Shown: positions 52,585 through 64,000, numbered from the stretch's first letter. The stretch: DNA of 64,000 bases from Owenia fusiformis (GCA_903813345.2 CAIIXF020000124.1:1-64000), one strand, 5' to 3'. Made by a program: numbers and translations. Notes: generated by a model not told the origin, from the sequence alone.

Positions 52585-53030
52585 ATCCTATGCCAAGTAG
52601 AGTTTTAGGGAGATAAGTTGGTAAGATATATCCCGTATCCTGATTTTGAGGTTTCCATATCCTGAACCTTCATATCTCCCGCCATATCTCCCGCTTCAGG
52701 GCATATCTTCCCGCTTCGAAAAAAAATTGAAAAATTGAAAAAACAAGAAAAAATGTGAAAAAAAAGAAAAAAAAAAAAAAAAAATGGAAAATAAAATTAG
52801 AAAAAGAGAAAAAATTTAAAAAATAAAAAAATGAAAAAAAAATTAAAGAAAAATTAGAAAACTCTACTTGGTATAGGATAAAGCAGTTATGTACGGTCGG
52901 TTTTGATATTGGGTTGATCCCTCGTGAGATATGCACATCTACCTTCGGTCCCTACTACGGTCCCTCAGGTAGATATGCATATCTCCCTCTGGATAAACCC
53001 CATATCCAAAACCTCCCAGTACATAACCCT
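52585..53030. repeat. Composite double palindrome, copy 2
   Basis: Outer arms ttatcctatgccaagtagag and the near-mirror ctctacttggtataggataa enclose an A-rich loop. A second palindrome follows, beginning gttatgtacggtcggttttg and ending cctcccagtacataac. The layout matches 28425-28925, but the outer arms are unrelated in sequence. Confidence 0.7.
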
Positions 53031-53867
53031 TATATATAACGGTTGTTTGAATAGTTATTCAATAGTTTTTTTTAGAAATATGCCTTCAAAACGTGCGATA
53101 CATAATGTGTATTTTGCTCTGACGTCGTTTCACATGCCGGTGATTCGGAAACTATATATCGACTTGGACATATACTTAAATCATTGAATTACATATATTA
53201 TTTGGACATGACAAGATACCGATGTACTATCAACGCAAAAATATTTCCTTCCTTCTTACCAATTATAGCCAAACCCCGGGCCAAACCTTTGACTCGGCAT
53301 TTGGCAAAACTTCCAAAACTTTAATCTGGCAACTGTTTAGGTTTTTAAAGTTAAATGCGCTAATGCGTTACTTCTATCTGACTAATATGTTGGATATTGT
53401 ACAATTAACAAAAGTACTTGTTAAAATAATCAAGACAACAGGTGGAAGATCCGAACTTGTCCAGACAACCCGATATTGGCCAAACAGCTATTCGTGCTCA
53501 TATTATGAAATATGAAAATATGAGTTACACTCCACGGAATAATTTTGGCAAAATGATGATTGTAAAACTTTTTGAGGGGTGTATATAGGTATTACAGTGT
53601 ATATTGCTTTTATATAGTTCTTGGTGTTAACGTAATTTGAGTGTCAATTTATTGGATTTTTTACTTTTAATTTATTGGCTATTTTTAAATTTTAGATTAA
53701 TTTTTTAAATTGTAAAAAACATAAAAAGGCTATAACACGTAAACCAATGGGGAGGTAAGAGTTTGAGTTCGATTATATATCAAAGAATTTAAAACGAGAA
53801 GTCGTTGGCAATCACCATAGGTACCAATGTGCCAATGTACCTTGCAATTAAACTCATCTCGTACATA

Positions 53868-54008
53868 TTATACACTCCCCTCCATGAGTTTGGCAACTGG
53901 ATGTTTCGTTTGGACCATCTATCATTGAATTAGTCTCGTACGTTTCCGAACTCTGATATGCTACCCAATTAAAACGTCTGATTGCTAAACTTATGGGGGG
54001 AGTGTGAG
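53868..54008. mobile_element. Palindromic Tc1-like MITE
   Basis: The ends tacactcccctccatgagtt and aacttatggggggagtgt are near-mirrors and continue into ttggcaa. A single arm of the same family lies at about 56565-56592 inside the downstream gene's intron. Ends of this kind are common in Tc1-like elements; the assignment is by resemblance only. Confidence 0.55.
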
Positions 54009-54618
54009 GTTCATACGTATTTAAAAATATAAACCCTAAATCATTCATGACAATTTTGTGTAATAATTTATGTATTTTACTTCAAATTTTACATCCAGTT
54101 TTTCACATAATGTTTGCCATCTGATTTGTATAACCTCATCATACAGAAATAATACAAAATAAAATGGAAACAGTATTTATGGTGATAAGTTATGTTGTAT
54201 GTTAATTGTCTTTAAATGTATAATATTAAAATACAAGATAAATACGATCGAATTAATGTGTCAAGGAGATAGACATGGGTCTAATTTTGTTACCATCAAC
54301 AAACCGGTTGAAGTCAATTTCAACCGCCTTTCTTTAACAATAATTTATCGTAAGAGCATATGTTTCATATTGTTATTATCCTCTCTGTAAAACTTATCAA
54401 ACAAAATATTATATATTTTCTTATAAAGAATATCTTAAACTTGTTTTATAATTCTTCCAGATATTACTACCTTATCTATGTACATTTATAGTCTATAACA
54501 CGTTGTAAAATCCCGCACTGTCAAAAGTAGAGTACTCCTAGTTTTATAGCGCATTTTACAAAATATTACAGAATGATTATAATATTCGGCTAATCATCTT
54601 TCTACATATACATATATA

Positions 54619-55207
54619 CAGGGTGTCCCGAAAGTATGCCCCCCCCCCTAGGCAGACATATATACCAGTGTCTTCATAGTATGTGTCATAAATCATTTTA
54701 AAGCTTATCTAAAGTTACATTGATTTGCCAAGTATCATGATTTAACTCTCAAATGGGAAAAAGTTACAGTCATTTTAAAATCTAGCGTTTTGTCAAAATA
54801 AAGTTCAATTTTTCACCACATTACTAGTCATTGTGTCCCCCCTTGGCCATGTTAACAGCAGAGGGGTGTGGAATTTTATAATCATCTTAAAACCTGTTAA
54901 GGCACTTTTAGAAGAGTTTCCATGGAGTATCTACCCTCATCGTACTATTTTTCCTACTCAGTATCCATACGACCCAAGAAGAATTGCTGCTGTTAAGATG
55001 GCCTAGGAGGACTTATTAACTAGTGATTTGGTGTAAAACTGAACCTAATTTTTGAAATGCCTGTAATTTTTTCACATTTGAGAGTTGAACCATGATACTT
55101 GGCAAATCAATGTAACTTTGGAGAAGCTTTAAAATGATATATGACACATACTATGACGACTCTGGTATATGTCTGCCTAGGGGGCCCCATACTTTCGGGA
55201 CACCCTG
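54619..55207. mobile_element. 589-bp element with CAGGGTGTCCCGAAAGTATG ends
   Basis: The terminal 20 bp are exact inverted repeats, and subterminal blocks (cctaggcagacatatatacc, cattgatttgccaagtatca) are also mirrored, giving arms of about 150-200 bp. It has no coding frame. Lone similar ends occur near 51532 and 60553. Confidence 0.75.
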
Positions 55208-55274
55208 TTTATATACAATTGATATTATAACAAACATACGTAAGTCTTATATATATAATTATAAATTCGGGTAA

Positions 55275-55392
55275 TTCGTTCAGTGCAACTAAGTCGCCTT
55301 AACCTCTTTCTAGTAGATGTTTAATGTTGACCTACTTAAGGTCCCAGTTGTATTTCCGTCAAAAGTCGGGTATTGATGCACTGAACGAATTG
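55275..55392. repeat. Small inverted repeat downstream of the IgGFc/ITIH-type gene
   Basis: aattcgttcagtgca at 55277 is mirrored by tgcactgaacgaatt at about 55377. The spacing of about 90 bp and AT-rich middle fit a tiny MITE; a transcript-end structure is an alternative. Confidence 0.5.
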
Positions 55393-55552
55393 CTGGGAGA
55401 GTAGCATTTAAATCTTTGGTCAAGAGTGCCCACGACATTCATGATAAAGAGGGCGCTATGAGTACTAGTCCGTCTTACACTGCACGGACTAAAAACTCTT
55501 ATATACTTCATATTCAGGATTTGCAGTCTCTTCCATCGCGCCATCTATTACT

Positions 55553-57962
55553 TTATTTGGCAATCTTAGTCTTCCTGGAGTACAAGTCTTTAACTTTAAA
55601 ATCATGTACTTTCCCAATGGGTATGCCATCCTTGTGCCAGCAGTCAACTCTGTGGCCAAAATATTCCTCTTGTTTCTCTAGAGCACCCATCTTGGATCTA
55701 TTTTGCAGCTCCACGGTCTGGTATTCGTTGAAGCCCTCAAATTTGAGTTGTCCAAGTTTCTCATCGTTCTGATCCATGGTCAGTGAAGCCTCGACTGTCA
55801 TTGCTTGACCTTGAATATGATAGAGGTGGTTATTAATACATGGAAATCAGTTATAGATCAAAAGACGTAAATACATCTTTGACGTCCAAGGTGTTTTAAT
55901 AAACAATGAAGTTGGAGCACCTGGAGCATTGTGAATCAAGATGGTGCAAATAATAGTTTTCTTATATTGTTCTTTTTAAGACCGGTGTTAAAGGGTAGGA
56001 GGTCCTATCAAATTATGGTCCTACTCTCCATTGATTTATATGGTGACCTCTTTGTGCTCTTTCCCTTATTATCTTATATACAATCAGGGCCAGTAAGGGC
56101 CTTTAAAAAGGGGGACCATAATCCCCGGGGGACCATAATTTCTTTCACACCGGTATGGGCCTCTTAAAGATGGACTATTATCCCCCAATTTCTTAACACC
56201 CCATTTTATAAGTTTGGCAACCATTACTGTATAAGTGGTATTTAATCCGAGTGGTTAATTTTCCGAATGGTCAAATTTCATCATTTTCCTAATTTTAATT
56301 TTCCTAATGACAAGAAACCTCCCATTGGATAACATTATAAAGACAATATTTCCGACATTTAATTTTCCGAACCTGGCAAAAATTAGGAAATAGGCAAATT
56401 AAATGATTAGGCAAAATTACCACTTATACAGTATTCCTTTTGGATCACTTATCAACGCTTGTTTAAGTTTGACGATTTAAAAATCACCAAAGTCATGAAA
56501 GATTCGAACTATTGTATTTAAGGAACAAAATTAAGGATTTGATATGCTATGGCATGAAAAATTCCGATTGCCAAACTTATGGAGGGGAGTGTACTCTGAA
56601 TAGATATTAACGTGTCATTACCAACAATGCCACCGGCAGGCCAGAGAGATTCATCAAGTTTGGTGACCAATACGTCTAGATGGTTGTTGAAGCGTGCGAT
56701 CACAATCGTAGCCAAATGACTGATATGTACTGCCATTCTGTATCTGTCTTGCTTTAAGATGCGTACAGCAACGGGGACTTTTTCATTTCCGAACTATAAC
56801 AACCAAATCAAGATGTTTTCATGCAAGTCGTGAGCCAGGAAAAAAGTGTTACATAAAGATGCTTGGTGAAAAAGGCGTGGCAGTAAAGGTGAAAAGTCAA
56901 AATTGGTCATTATCTCCTAATATTTTATCATTGTTCAGCTTGGTTATTATATACAATACAATATACAATATGCCTCGGATTCACAATACAAGGAGATGAA
57001 AATTAAATATCATATATATTTTCTATGAAGAAATTCTTTTGTCCATTCAATTTTGGGGGATTTTTGGACTGTTAAAATTGCACCCTGTTCATGAAAGCAC
57101 TAATTAATCTTCTTCGTAAGAAGCAGACCTGTGTAAAATAACGGTTACTCAAATAATATGCTCGAAGATTACCTTAGCGATGTAATTCCTCTGGAACGCC
57201 GGTCCCCATCTTTCCACTTTCCCCCCAATATTCATGTAATGCGTTTCTGCCCCTACGTGAACCCAGAAGTTCCCCATACGTATGACGGCCTCCCCAAGAT
57301 AATACGCATGTCCGGATCCAGGTCGTGACTCTATTTCCTCTGAGACCATTTTGGCATTTACAACCAAATCTGTGGAATAAAATAGTGCTGAATAAGTTGT
57401 TTTTAATGTGTTTATCTTTATTTTTAAAGGGAAATGAATTAACTCATGATAGAAAGAGAGCGATAGAGAATCTGAGCTCAAAGTATAAGACCAAATTAAC
57501 AATAGGAAGTTAACATTTCCAGTGTTTTCACCCGCTCTGCTGACTCAAAGTACAACACAGTTAGACTAACTGTGCCCACTTGCACATTTATTATTTCAAT
57601 GCCGTTTAACGATCATGAGGAATGTTCTTACATCTGAAAGGAGAAACCCTCGTATGTCGTGTTAATAGATGCACTGTGTAAAAGTACCAACGTCAACAAC
57701 GTATCAATACAAATTTCTTGATGTTGAAAAATCTTTTAGTCAACTGGCGTCATAGTAACAAATTTCAAAACAGTTGGACTTTAGAAATTCTTAACTCCAC
57801 GAAGTGTCTGTTATGATTTTCAGATCTTACTGTCCAACATAAACTTACTTTTTGAGGGCACAGAGAGGATTTGTATGACCTTTCCAGCGGGGGCCGTGAA
57901 GTCGAAACATACTGGTTTATCTACCCCCTTAACGTTGATCATCACGTGAGGATCTCCAGCCA
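55553..57962 (-). CDS. Exons 11-14: inter-alpha-trypsin inhibitor heavy-chain C-terminal domain
   Basis: The translation VAGDPHVMINVKGVDKPVCF then APAGKVIQILS and NLVVNAKMV follows the ITIH C-terminal pattern GDPHF...LCF...PG.VL.L..D...L.VNG. VPVAVRILKQDRY corresponds to its VTVSILKDRYKV-type strand. The final exon has LGQLKFEGFNEYQTV and HRVDCWHKDG, matching LGQF and the late VCW. In ITIH proteins this region precedes the hyaluronan-linking Asp-Pro-His-Phe cleavage site. Here the DPH sequence occurs as DPHV at the domain start, so hyaluronan linkage is possible but unproven. Confidence 0.85.
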
Positions 57963-60900
57963 CTGAAAATTGATATTGAAGATTGATATTTGTTTGTGAT
58001 TAAGAGATACATTTAACGCATTGTAATTATTTGTTTTGTCATGTCAATCATTGAATGTTTGTCCAATGACGGAAACAGCAAAGGTTATAATGTTCTAATC
58101 AAAAGGAATAAGTATAATTTGCCCATTATTTGATTGTTATTTAGGTTAGCCTATCACTGGTGGACTGGATTATTACTAAGTGGGCTCATTAAGATTTTTT
58201 CATTTCCTTTTTGAAATATGAATCCCGAATTTTGAACACATAGAAATATTTAGAAGTATAGTCCACATTTTACATTTTTCAAGGTTTCTAAACGTCATAC
58301 ATTAATATTAAACGTTTTCCATTACCGTCTCCGCCGCCTCCGTCGTCACCAGAGCAATCACATGGGGTATGAGCAGTCCATGTGCCGTCCGATTGACACT
58401 GAATACTCTCGCTAGTATCTTCTGTCCCCTGGATAGTGCAGTTCTCATGGCATGTGTATGTGATTGATTCAGGATAGTTGTAGTTAGTCCCCGTAATATT
58501 AGCGTTCGCGTCGCTTGGTGGTGTACCACAATGGGGTGCTGCGCAATCCTCGTCTTCGTTTCCGTCCCCGTCGTCATCTTTGAGAATATTTAATGATAAT
58601 ATAAATAGTGCCAACAAGTTATCTAAGATTTTAGAATGGAAAAAGTGTTTGGAGTTTTACAATTTATGAATAAATGCTGCGAAAATTATGATAAGCTAAT
58701 CTGGTATTTTTGGGTAGACGTACCTGCAGGATCGGCTGCACAATTTTCCTCGTCTACCCTTCCGTCACAGTCATTATCTGTGCCATCGCCTATCACACTC
58801 GCCGTCACCACGCAGGGCTAACAATAAAATAATACTAATGATTAAATCACTTATGTTCCTCATTCTCAGATTGGCCATGACTCGGAAGTAAAGCCCAGTA
58901 CACACCGATGGGGAGAAGGAGGGGAGGTGTAACAATTATGATTACAAAACAGAAGAAAGCCAAATATACAATCGGTACATCGGTAATCTTCCAACTAATA
59001 AGGCAAAATCCCAGCGAGTCCCAGCGAGTCCCATCGAGTCCCACGAGGTCCCATGGAACCTCGTTGACTTTGCCCCATGCATGGAGTCCCATCGAGTCCC
59101 ACCGTTCCCCATCGAGATAGAGTCCGGCCCCTCAAAAGTTTAGAAAGTTTTGCCACCACTGACATTTTGATCCAACAAGTCAACCGATACGTCGCATGGG
59201 CAAAATGTGTCTCACGATGCGCAATGGAAATAATGAACGGATCATCAGATCTTGACGAAGCTTGGTCGGACTCCGTGGGACTTCGCGACCATGAAGTAGC
59301 CTACCTTGGAAATCGATGGGGCATCGTGAGGCAAAGCCCCGTGGCGTACTACAAGGTTCGACGATCACGCTAAGTGTATGGAGATAACATTGCCCCATTA
59401 GTGTATGTTGAACTTAAGAAGCCATATTTCACGGTTTAAGAATGTGACGTTTTGAAATGATACAAATATAATCTTATAGAGAGAAGTGTATGGTTACTGT
59501 AGTTGTACTCACTGCGTTAGATAACTCGTTCCTCATTCCTAGGGGAAAGCCATAGGATTCCGCTAACTGCTTTCCATACAGGTAACCAGAGAATTGGCCA
59601 ATACTGTCAGTGTTAGAAAGTGTATGGGCACCTGGAAATTAAAAGAACGTGTAAACTGTACATGTAAAGTGACGAAAGGGTGTCAATGATATGTGATTCA
59701 CATAGCCAGGCCTGATATTTGAAAATTCAGCAGATCTTGTAAAATATATAATTTGTGGATTGTTTGATCTTTCCCTAGAACTCGGTCTTCGCTTAAGGAA
59801 GGAACAATCCACTTGTAATCTGCTTCACATTGAGTCAAGTGCTCATATGGATTCTTTCAATACACAACAAATATTTGAACAATAAATTCCAAAATTGAAA
59901 TTCTACCAGAAACGTCTACAACTGATAAAACCACTACCTTCCACTACAGGTATCCAAGTCCCAACATAATTTGTTCCAGGTATACTGTTCCAAGGGTAAT
60001 CGGTGACATTAAACGCCTCGTTGTCATGTACTAGTGTATCTTCGCGCCCACTTTCAACAACTGAAATAGCAGATAAAGTCATGACTCAGGGGTACATTAC
60101 CTAAATATTTGATTTATATAAATATCCATTTATTTTCCTTTATCAGTTTGTTTTAACATAAAAACCAACTAAAGTAGAATTTATTTCAAAATAATTAAGT
60201 TAACTTGGGTCGTAAGATCTTAATTAACATGATCCATGATGATTCAAAACAGCTTGAAATTGAAAATCAAACATGTAAAGTCAACATGTACAGCAGTTAT
60301 CTTGTGTGTCTTACCGATTGCCAAATAGTGTTCGTAGGTTCCGGAAGCCGCTGGTGGGCTGATAACGGTGTAGGCAGTTTTCCATTGGACTGTTGGGACT
60401 AGCATTATCATAGCTGGATCAGCCGCTTCGGTCGTTCCTGTTGTCTAAAGGGCAACAAAATAACACAGTATATTCTAGTGCAGTAAAACCTGTCTAATCC
60501 GAACGCCATTGGAAGCATCTAGCTAAAATTGTTCGGATGAGGATATGTGTACAGGGTGTCAAATAAATATGTCCTCCCCTATTATACCTATTATTATATT
60601 ATGCCTAAGATGTTTGTTCCAATACAGGATATACATTGAGACATTTATACTTACAGACTAATTGTAAAATTGTAACGCAAATTAAATTGATAACTACAAT
60701 TAACGTGATACAAACACTGACTAACAAATTTTCAATACCCCGAATGAATCCATCGTGAAACGCTACCTGAAGTTGACGTAATGAAGTTGAGAACACCATA
60801 ATGATACGCTATTTGCTGTTGCCCATTATCTAGTAATGTTCCAGTGAGTATATCCCTGGCTGAGTGTATTTACCTGACTGAGTATAAACTTGAAAGCACT

Positions 60901-63900
60901 GATGGGTTTGTCCGATATTATGCTTACGTAGGTCGCCGCTGGTACCGTTATCTAAAAAAAAGGTTTGTACTTACAAAACTAGCCATGAATAAAATAGACA
61001 TTTTCTAACAATCATGTTATATCAAGATGAAATTACTTTGGTGTTTATTGTAGCCTGATATCGTGGTTTAGCGATTGAATTAAATAAGATATTAATTTGT
61101 TTTGATAATGATAACATCTTACATCTGCAAAATCTGCCTTATTGGTTAGTGTTCCATTACTTGAGAAGTCACTCGTCCCCGTCACCCAATAGTTCACTGC
61201 ATCTTCTCCTGCTGTAAGCTAAAACGTTAAAATGTTATTGAGTCTGGAAATGGACCAGGGAATTCAAAAGGACATGGTATGGTGCGGGAATCTGAGAATA
61301 GGGCAGGGAACTTAAAACGACAGGGTCTGGTATGGCAATCTGGGAATAGGGCAGGGAACCTAAAATGTCCAGATGTATGGTATGGCAATTTGGGAATAGG
61401 GCAGGGAACTTAAAACGACAGGGTCTGGTATGGCAATCTGGGAATAGGGCAGGGAACCTAAAATGTCCAGGTGTATGGTATGGCAATTTGGGAATAGGGC
61501 AGGGATGTTTAAACGACAGGGCCTGGTATGGTAATCTGGGAAAAGGGCAGGGAACTTAAAACGACAGGGTCCGGTATGGCAATCTGGGAATAGGGCGGGG
61601 AACCTTAAATGTCCAGGTGTATGATATGGCGATCTGGGAATAAGGCAGGCAACTTAAAACGACAGGATCTGGCATGGCAATCTGGAAATAGGGCAGGAGA
61701 CCTACACGAACGAGATGTGGTATAGCAATCTGGGAACAGGGCATGAGACCTTATTAAAGGTCCAGATGCGGTAAGGCAATCTGGGAATTGGGCAGGGAAC
61801 CTAAAGGACCAGGTCTGGTATGGCAATCTATGATTAGGGCAAGGGATTAAAAGGACAAGATGTGGTATACCAATCTGGGGATAAGACAGGGAACTCAAAA
61901 GGACTAGGTATGGTATGGTAATCTGGAAATAGGGCGGGTAAACTGGGAATAGGACAGGGAGCTTAAAATGACTGACTAGGTATAATTTGGCAAGTGACTT
62001 TAGACAGTCATAATTATGTTTGATCATTAGTATTCTCTCGCCTTACTATGATTTGACAATATTCCCTGTTCAAATAATACGTTTTCCTCCAAGTAGAGTT
62101 CCTGGAATAATAAAACTATCAAACAGTGTCGCCGACTTGAAGAACCCCCATTCTTTTCTACATTTTGAAAAGGCCAATTATCTTTTGGATACTATGGTGG
62201 TGATGGAATAATTTGTAAATGTTAATAGCTCATACTCAGCTACCAACAGAAATAAAAGAAGACGAGAGCATTGGTCATCATTATCGATTCGTGTTATTTT
62301 GTTACCTTTGTATAGTCTATCATTTTATCCAATTCCTGGACCACAAAAATGGTATTACTGGACCAGAGGTTTCTTACCCTTATATAATGTCCTCTCGTGG
62401 TGGTACCCGGTGTGGGGGTTGTGTAAAATTCTTTTCCCCATTGCGTAATTGGAACCAACATCTCCTCTAGATGGTCAGCAGTATTGCTCGATGCTCCGTC
62501 TGTAACCCTGGTCTTCTTATTTCCAGAGAAAACAGCGATGGGTTGATCGGAATATATTTCAGTTCCCGAAAAATCGGATTCACTTGAGGCTTGGAACGCC
62601 TCCAGGCGATCTAGCGTTAAAGAGATGTTTGTCCCGGCAGCGTGAGTTGTACCATCAAAGGTGATTTCTTGGGTAGATTTGATAACAACATTGGTTGAGT
62701 CAAGCGTCCCTGCTATTCCAAACAAACTGGTCCTTCTCTCAGGAGTCCACGTAGTCGTGATGTACTCAGTGCCAAGTGCTTCAGTTGGTATGATCAATGA
62801 CCCATCGACACTTAGGCCTTCCATGTTGACAATGTATACACTTATTTCATCATCGGCGGTGATGAGTAGCCCTTTGTCAGCAACTTTCTCTGTTTCAGTA
62901 AGGCGTATACTTGTATCAACCTCGACCTAAAAACAAAGGAAAAAATCGCATAACAATTTTTGTCACAAAAAGAGTCCCACGATCGATTTTTCTGTATTTT
63001 TAACTTGATGATTTTAAAGCGTCAATTGCCAAAAGCAAGTGTGATAAACCGATGTTGGTTTAGTGTAAATCTTATGAGCAAAAATAGTCGGAATGGGATT
63101 ATACAAAATAAAAAAATGTTAAAGCATACATTTTTGAATGTGAAGTAACTCTTGAATATACGAAGAAATTGGTGGATTTTGAAAACATATGGGGTTGTGT
63201 TTAGAAAACTGCAAAAATGACTACAAATCATAAGAAAAATTGTTGTCTTGCTTCAAGACACTGTGCTATCTACTCTAACAATTAACTTGTGTCTCATGGG
63301 ATTGGGCAAGACTAGAAAAAATATTTCACAAATATAACAATAAAATCGCTTGGCGATATTTATGGGAACTCCATTACAAATGAATTATCAATCAATTTAT
63401 TTATCCTCCTTGTCAGGAATACTTGCGCACATTGATTTAATCTTGGTACCATGTTAGTTTCATTACTTACCGTTTGAAACTGCTCATCCATTACTGTATA
63501 TGATCCGCTAAACCCGATGGCTTCGCAAGAAATTGATACGTTCACTGGTGTAGACTTTCTAGAGGTAACAAATAAGCGAATTCTGCCATCAGCTCCTGTT
63601 GGATCAGTCGCTCTCAGACTGTTTTCCAAAAACATTAGTATGAACTCAGTCCCCGAGTTGTCAACCCCACCTTAAATGTAAACGGTTAAAGCATTTGAGC
63701 TCCATTGCATTCATCGTTCGATAGATATTAGAAATTTCTTTTTAATTTTCTGAATTTTCTGAATTTGTCGTTATTACTTAGATGCGCTGAGACTAGCTCT
63801 GGATAAAGCGTTTACAGAATCTCTCTAGGTGCAATTTAGATGTTCTGCCTTGAATAGTAGATAATGTATTTTAATTTCATATGAGTTCGTGGGTGTAGGG

Positions 63901-64000
63901 TGGATATTTTGTTTTTTCTTGTTTGTGTGAAGATAGCTTAAGATTTCAAGGAATTCGAAATAAAAAAGTTTCTAAATATGCACTACCCTCCGTAAGTTCG
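55553..64000 (-). CDS. IgGFc-binding-type / sushi / ITIH C-terminal multidomain protein, 5'-partial, 14 exons
   Basis: Exons in coding order: 64000-63987 (cut by the window end), 63670-63471, 62926-62306, 61218-61123, 60951-60874, 60444-60315, 60060-59938, 59631-59513, 58817-58724, 58577-58326, 57962-57849, 57369-57173, 56793-56622 and 55809-55553. All junctions are GT-AG and the phases sum to one open frame of about 821 residues. Domain order is the IgGFc-binding N-terminal type (about residues 1-460), an Asp-rich MopE-like metal-binding motif, one sushi/CCP domain, and the inter-alpha-trypsin inhibitor heavy-chain C-terminal domain (about 575-820), ending KIAK-TAA. Even Cys spacing and these modules indicate an extracellular or matrix protein; the signal peptide would lie beyond the window. 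ITIH proteins normally have VIT and VWA before the C-terminal domain, and neither is visible here. The AATAAA that overlaps the stop codon might serve as its polyadenylation signal. Confidence 0.88.
56228..56432. mobile_element. 205-bp TA-flanked MITE between exons 13 and 14
   Basis: The ends actgtataagtggtattt and aattaccacttatacagt are mirrored and flanked by TA, as for Tc1/mariner MITEs. Internal sequence repeats aattttccgaa-type blocks. It lies in the intron between 56622 and 55809. Confidence 0.65.
58326..58817 (-). CDS. Exons 9-10: metal-binding-type Asp motif and sushi domain
   Basis: Exon 58817-58724 encodes IGDGTDNDCDGRVDEENC, which fits the MopE-type putative metal-binding motif and an EF-hand-like DxDxDGxxD loop. 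Exon 58577-58326 starts with a second acidic run (DDDGDGNEDED). It then encodes one sushi/CCP module: CGTPP, ITYTCHENC, IQCQSDGTWTAHTPC, and a Gly/Asp linker. Sushi modules mediate protein-protein contacts in complement and matrix proteins. The intron between them contains a short GC-rich run of gagtcccatc-type decamers (59009-59114 lies in the preceding intron). Confidence 0.88.
59513..64000 (-). CDS. Exons 1-8 of the multidomain gene: IgGFc-binding N-terminal-type domain
   Basis: The segment opens with DNSGTEFILMFLENS, close to the GTEF.V.F.EN start of this domain family. It continues with VTSRKSTPVNVSIS, SDQPIAVFSGNKKTR, HLEEMLVPITQWGKEFYT and FVVQELDKMI. Later come SIISDKPISAFKF, MIMLVPTVQWKTAYTV and NYVGTWIPVVE. 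It ends with GAHTLSNTDSIGQFSGYLYG, the GxHTL...GxLYG closing signature. Exon 62926-62306 alone holds 207 codons. In other animals the domain occurs in FCGBP-like and many marine invertebrate secreted proteins, often linked with mucosal or adhesive functions. Ligands are not predictable. Confidence 0.88.
61245..61985 (+). repeat. About 50-bp minisatellite in the IgGFc-domain intron
   Basis: Some fourteen units of 48-51 bp with the core tctgggaatagggcagggaa, followed by cttaaaacgacagggtctgg or a ctaaaatgtccaggtgt variant. Two unit types alternate in the first half, suggesting a higher-order dimer. It begins about 25 bp upstream, in gene direction, of the exon at 61218-61123. Confidence 0.85.

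Larger units (their letters stand above)
45629..55552. other. 10-kb intergenic region without a supported host gene
   Basis: Contents: AT-rich sequence with a loose gaaatgttctgaagtttct-type repeat near 46160-46340; a mariner-like transposase remnant split by a foldback (47200-48220); a TTGGTTG-rich low-complexity tract (49285-49430); a reversed MITE (49574-49712); a short element with gtgtcct ends (about 51532-51623); a double palindrome (52585-53030); a palindromic Tc1-like MITE (53868-54008); and a 589-bp element (54619-55207). The stretches 45629-46150, 48220-49280 and 49720-51530 show nothing I can name. Confidence 0.6.

Noticed and set aside
52740-52860. Phe-rich and Lys-rich frames
   Set aside because: They are produced by the A-rich loop of a double palindrome.
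59009-59114. gagtcccatc-type decamer run as a regulatory array
   Set aside because: It is short and imperfect, with no neighbouring signal; it is better described as a simple repeat in an intron.

Overview
The window is AT-rich, intron-dense invertebrate animal DNA. It holds parts of two large multi-exon genes and one complete intronless receptor gene, with many short palindromic transposons between and inside them. Introns have ordinary GT-AG ends and short coding exons. The IgGFc-binding-type domain joined to sushi and inter-alpha-trypsin-inhibitor heavy-chain modules points to a marine invertebrate, perhaps an ambulacrarian or lophotrochozoan; the species cannot be fixed from the sequence.

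Region 1 (1264-41451, + strand) is an ortholog of CHD4/Mi-2, the chromodomain SNF2-type ATPase of the NuRD complex. I could assemble 39 consecutive exons whose reading phases all agree. They give about 2,378 residues: CHDNT, acidic/basic linker, two PHD fingers, two chromodomains, both helicase lobes, DUF1087, DUF1086, a very long Lys/Asp/Glu-rich insert, CHDCT2, and an acidic Ser/Asp-rich tail ending in TAA. The first coding exon(s) lie before the window. Introns carry piggyBac-like TTAA MITEs, a pogo-like element, Helitron/Helentron-like elements, palindromes and several minisatellites. A number of these minisatellites touch, and appear to derive from, the neighbouring splice junction. Exon 27 sits at the end of a seven-copy tandem array of itself.

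Region 2 (44606-45628, - strand) is a single-exon rhodopsin-family GPCR of 340 residues with an NRY motif, distantly like melatonin receptors. Next to it is a 1,002-bp almost perfect palindrome with a 5-bp target-site duplication.

Region 3 (45629-55552) has no host gene I can support. It holds a decayed mariner-like transposase interrupted by a second foldback element, plus several MITEs.

Region 4 (55553-64000, - strand) is the 3' part of a secreted-type gene. Fourteen exons with agreeing phases encode an IgGFc-binding-protein N-terminal-type domain, an Asp-rich metal-binding-type motif, a sushi/CCP domain and an inter-alpha-trypsin inhibitor heavy-chain C-terminal domain. This combination is the most notable gene-level observation. 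The two multi-exon genes and the receptor show no sign of functional coupling.
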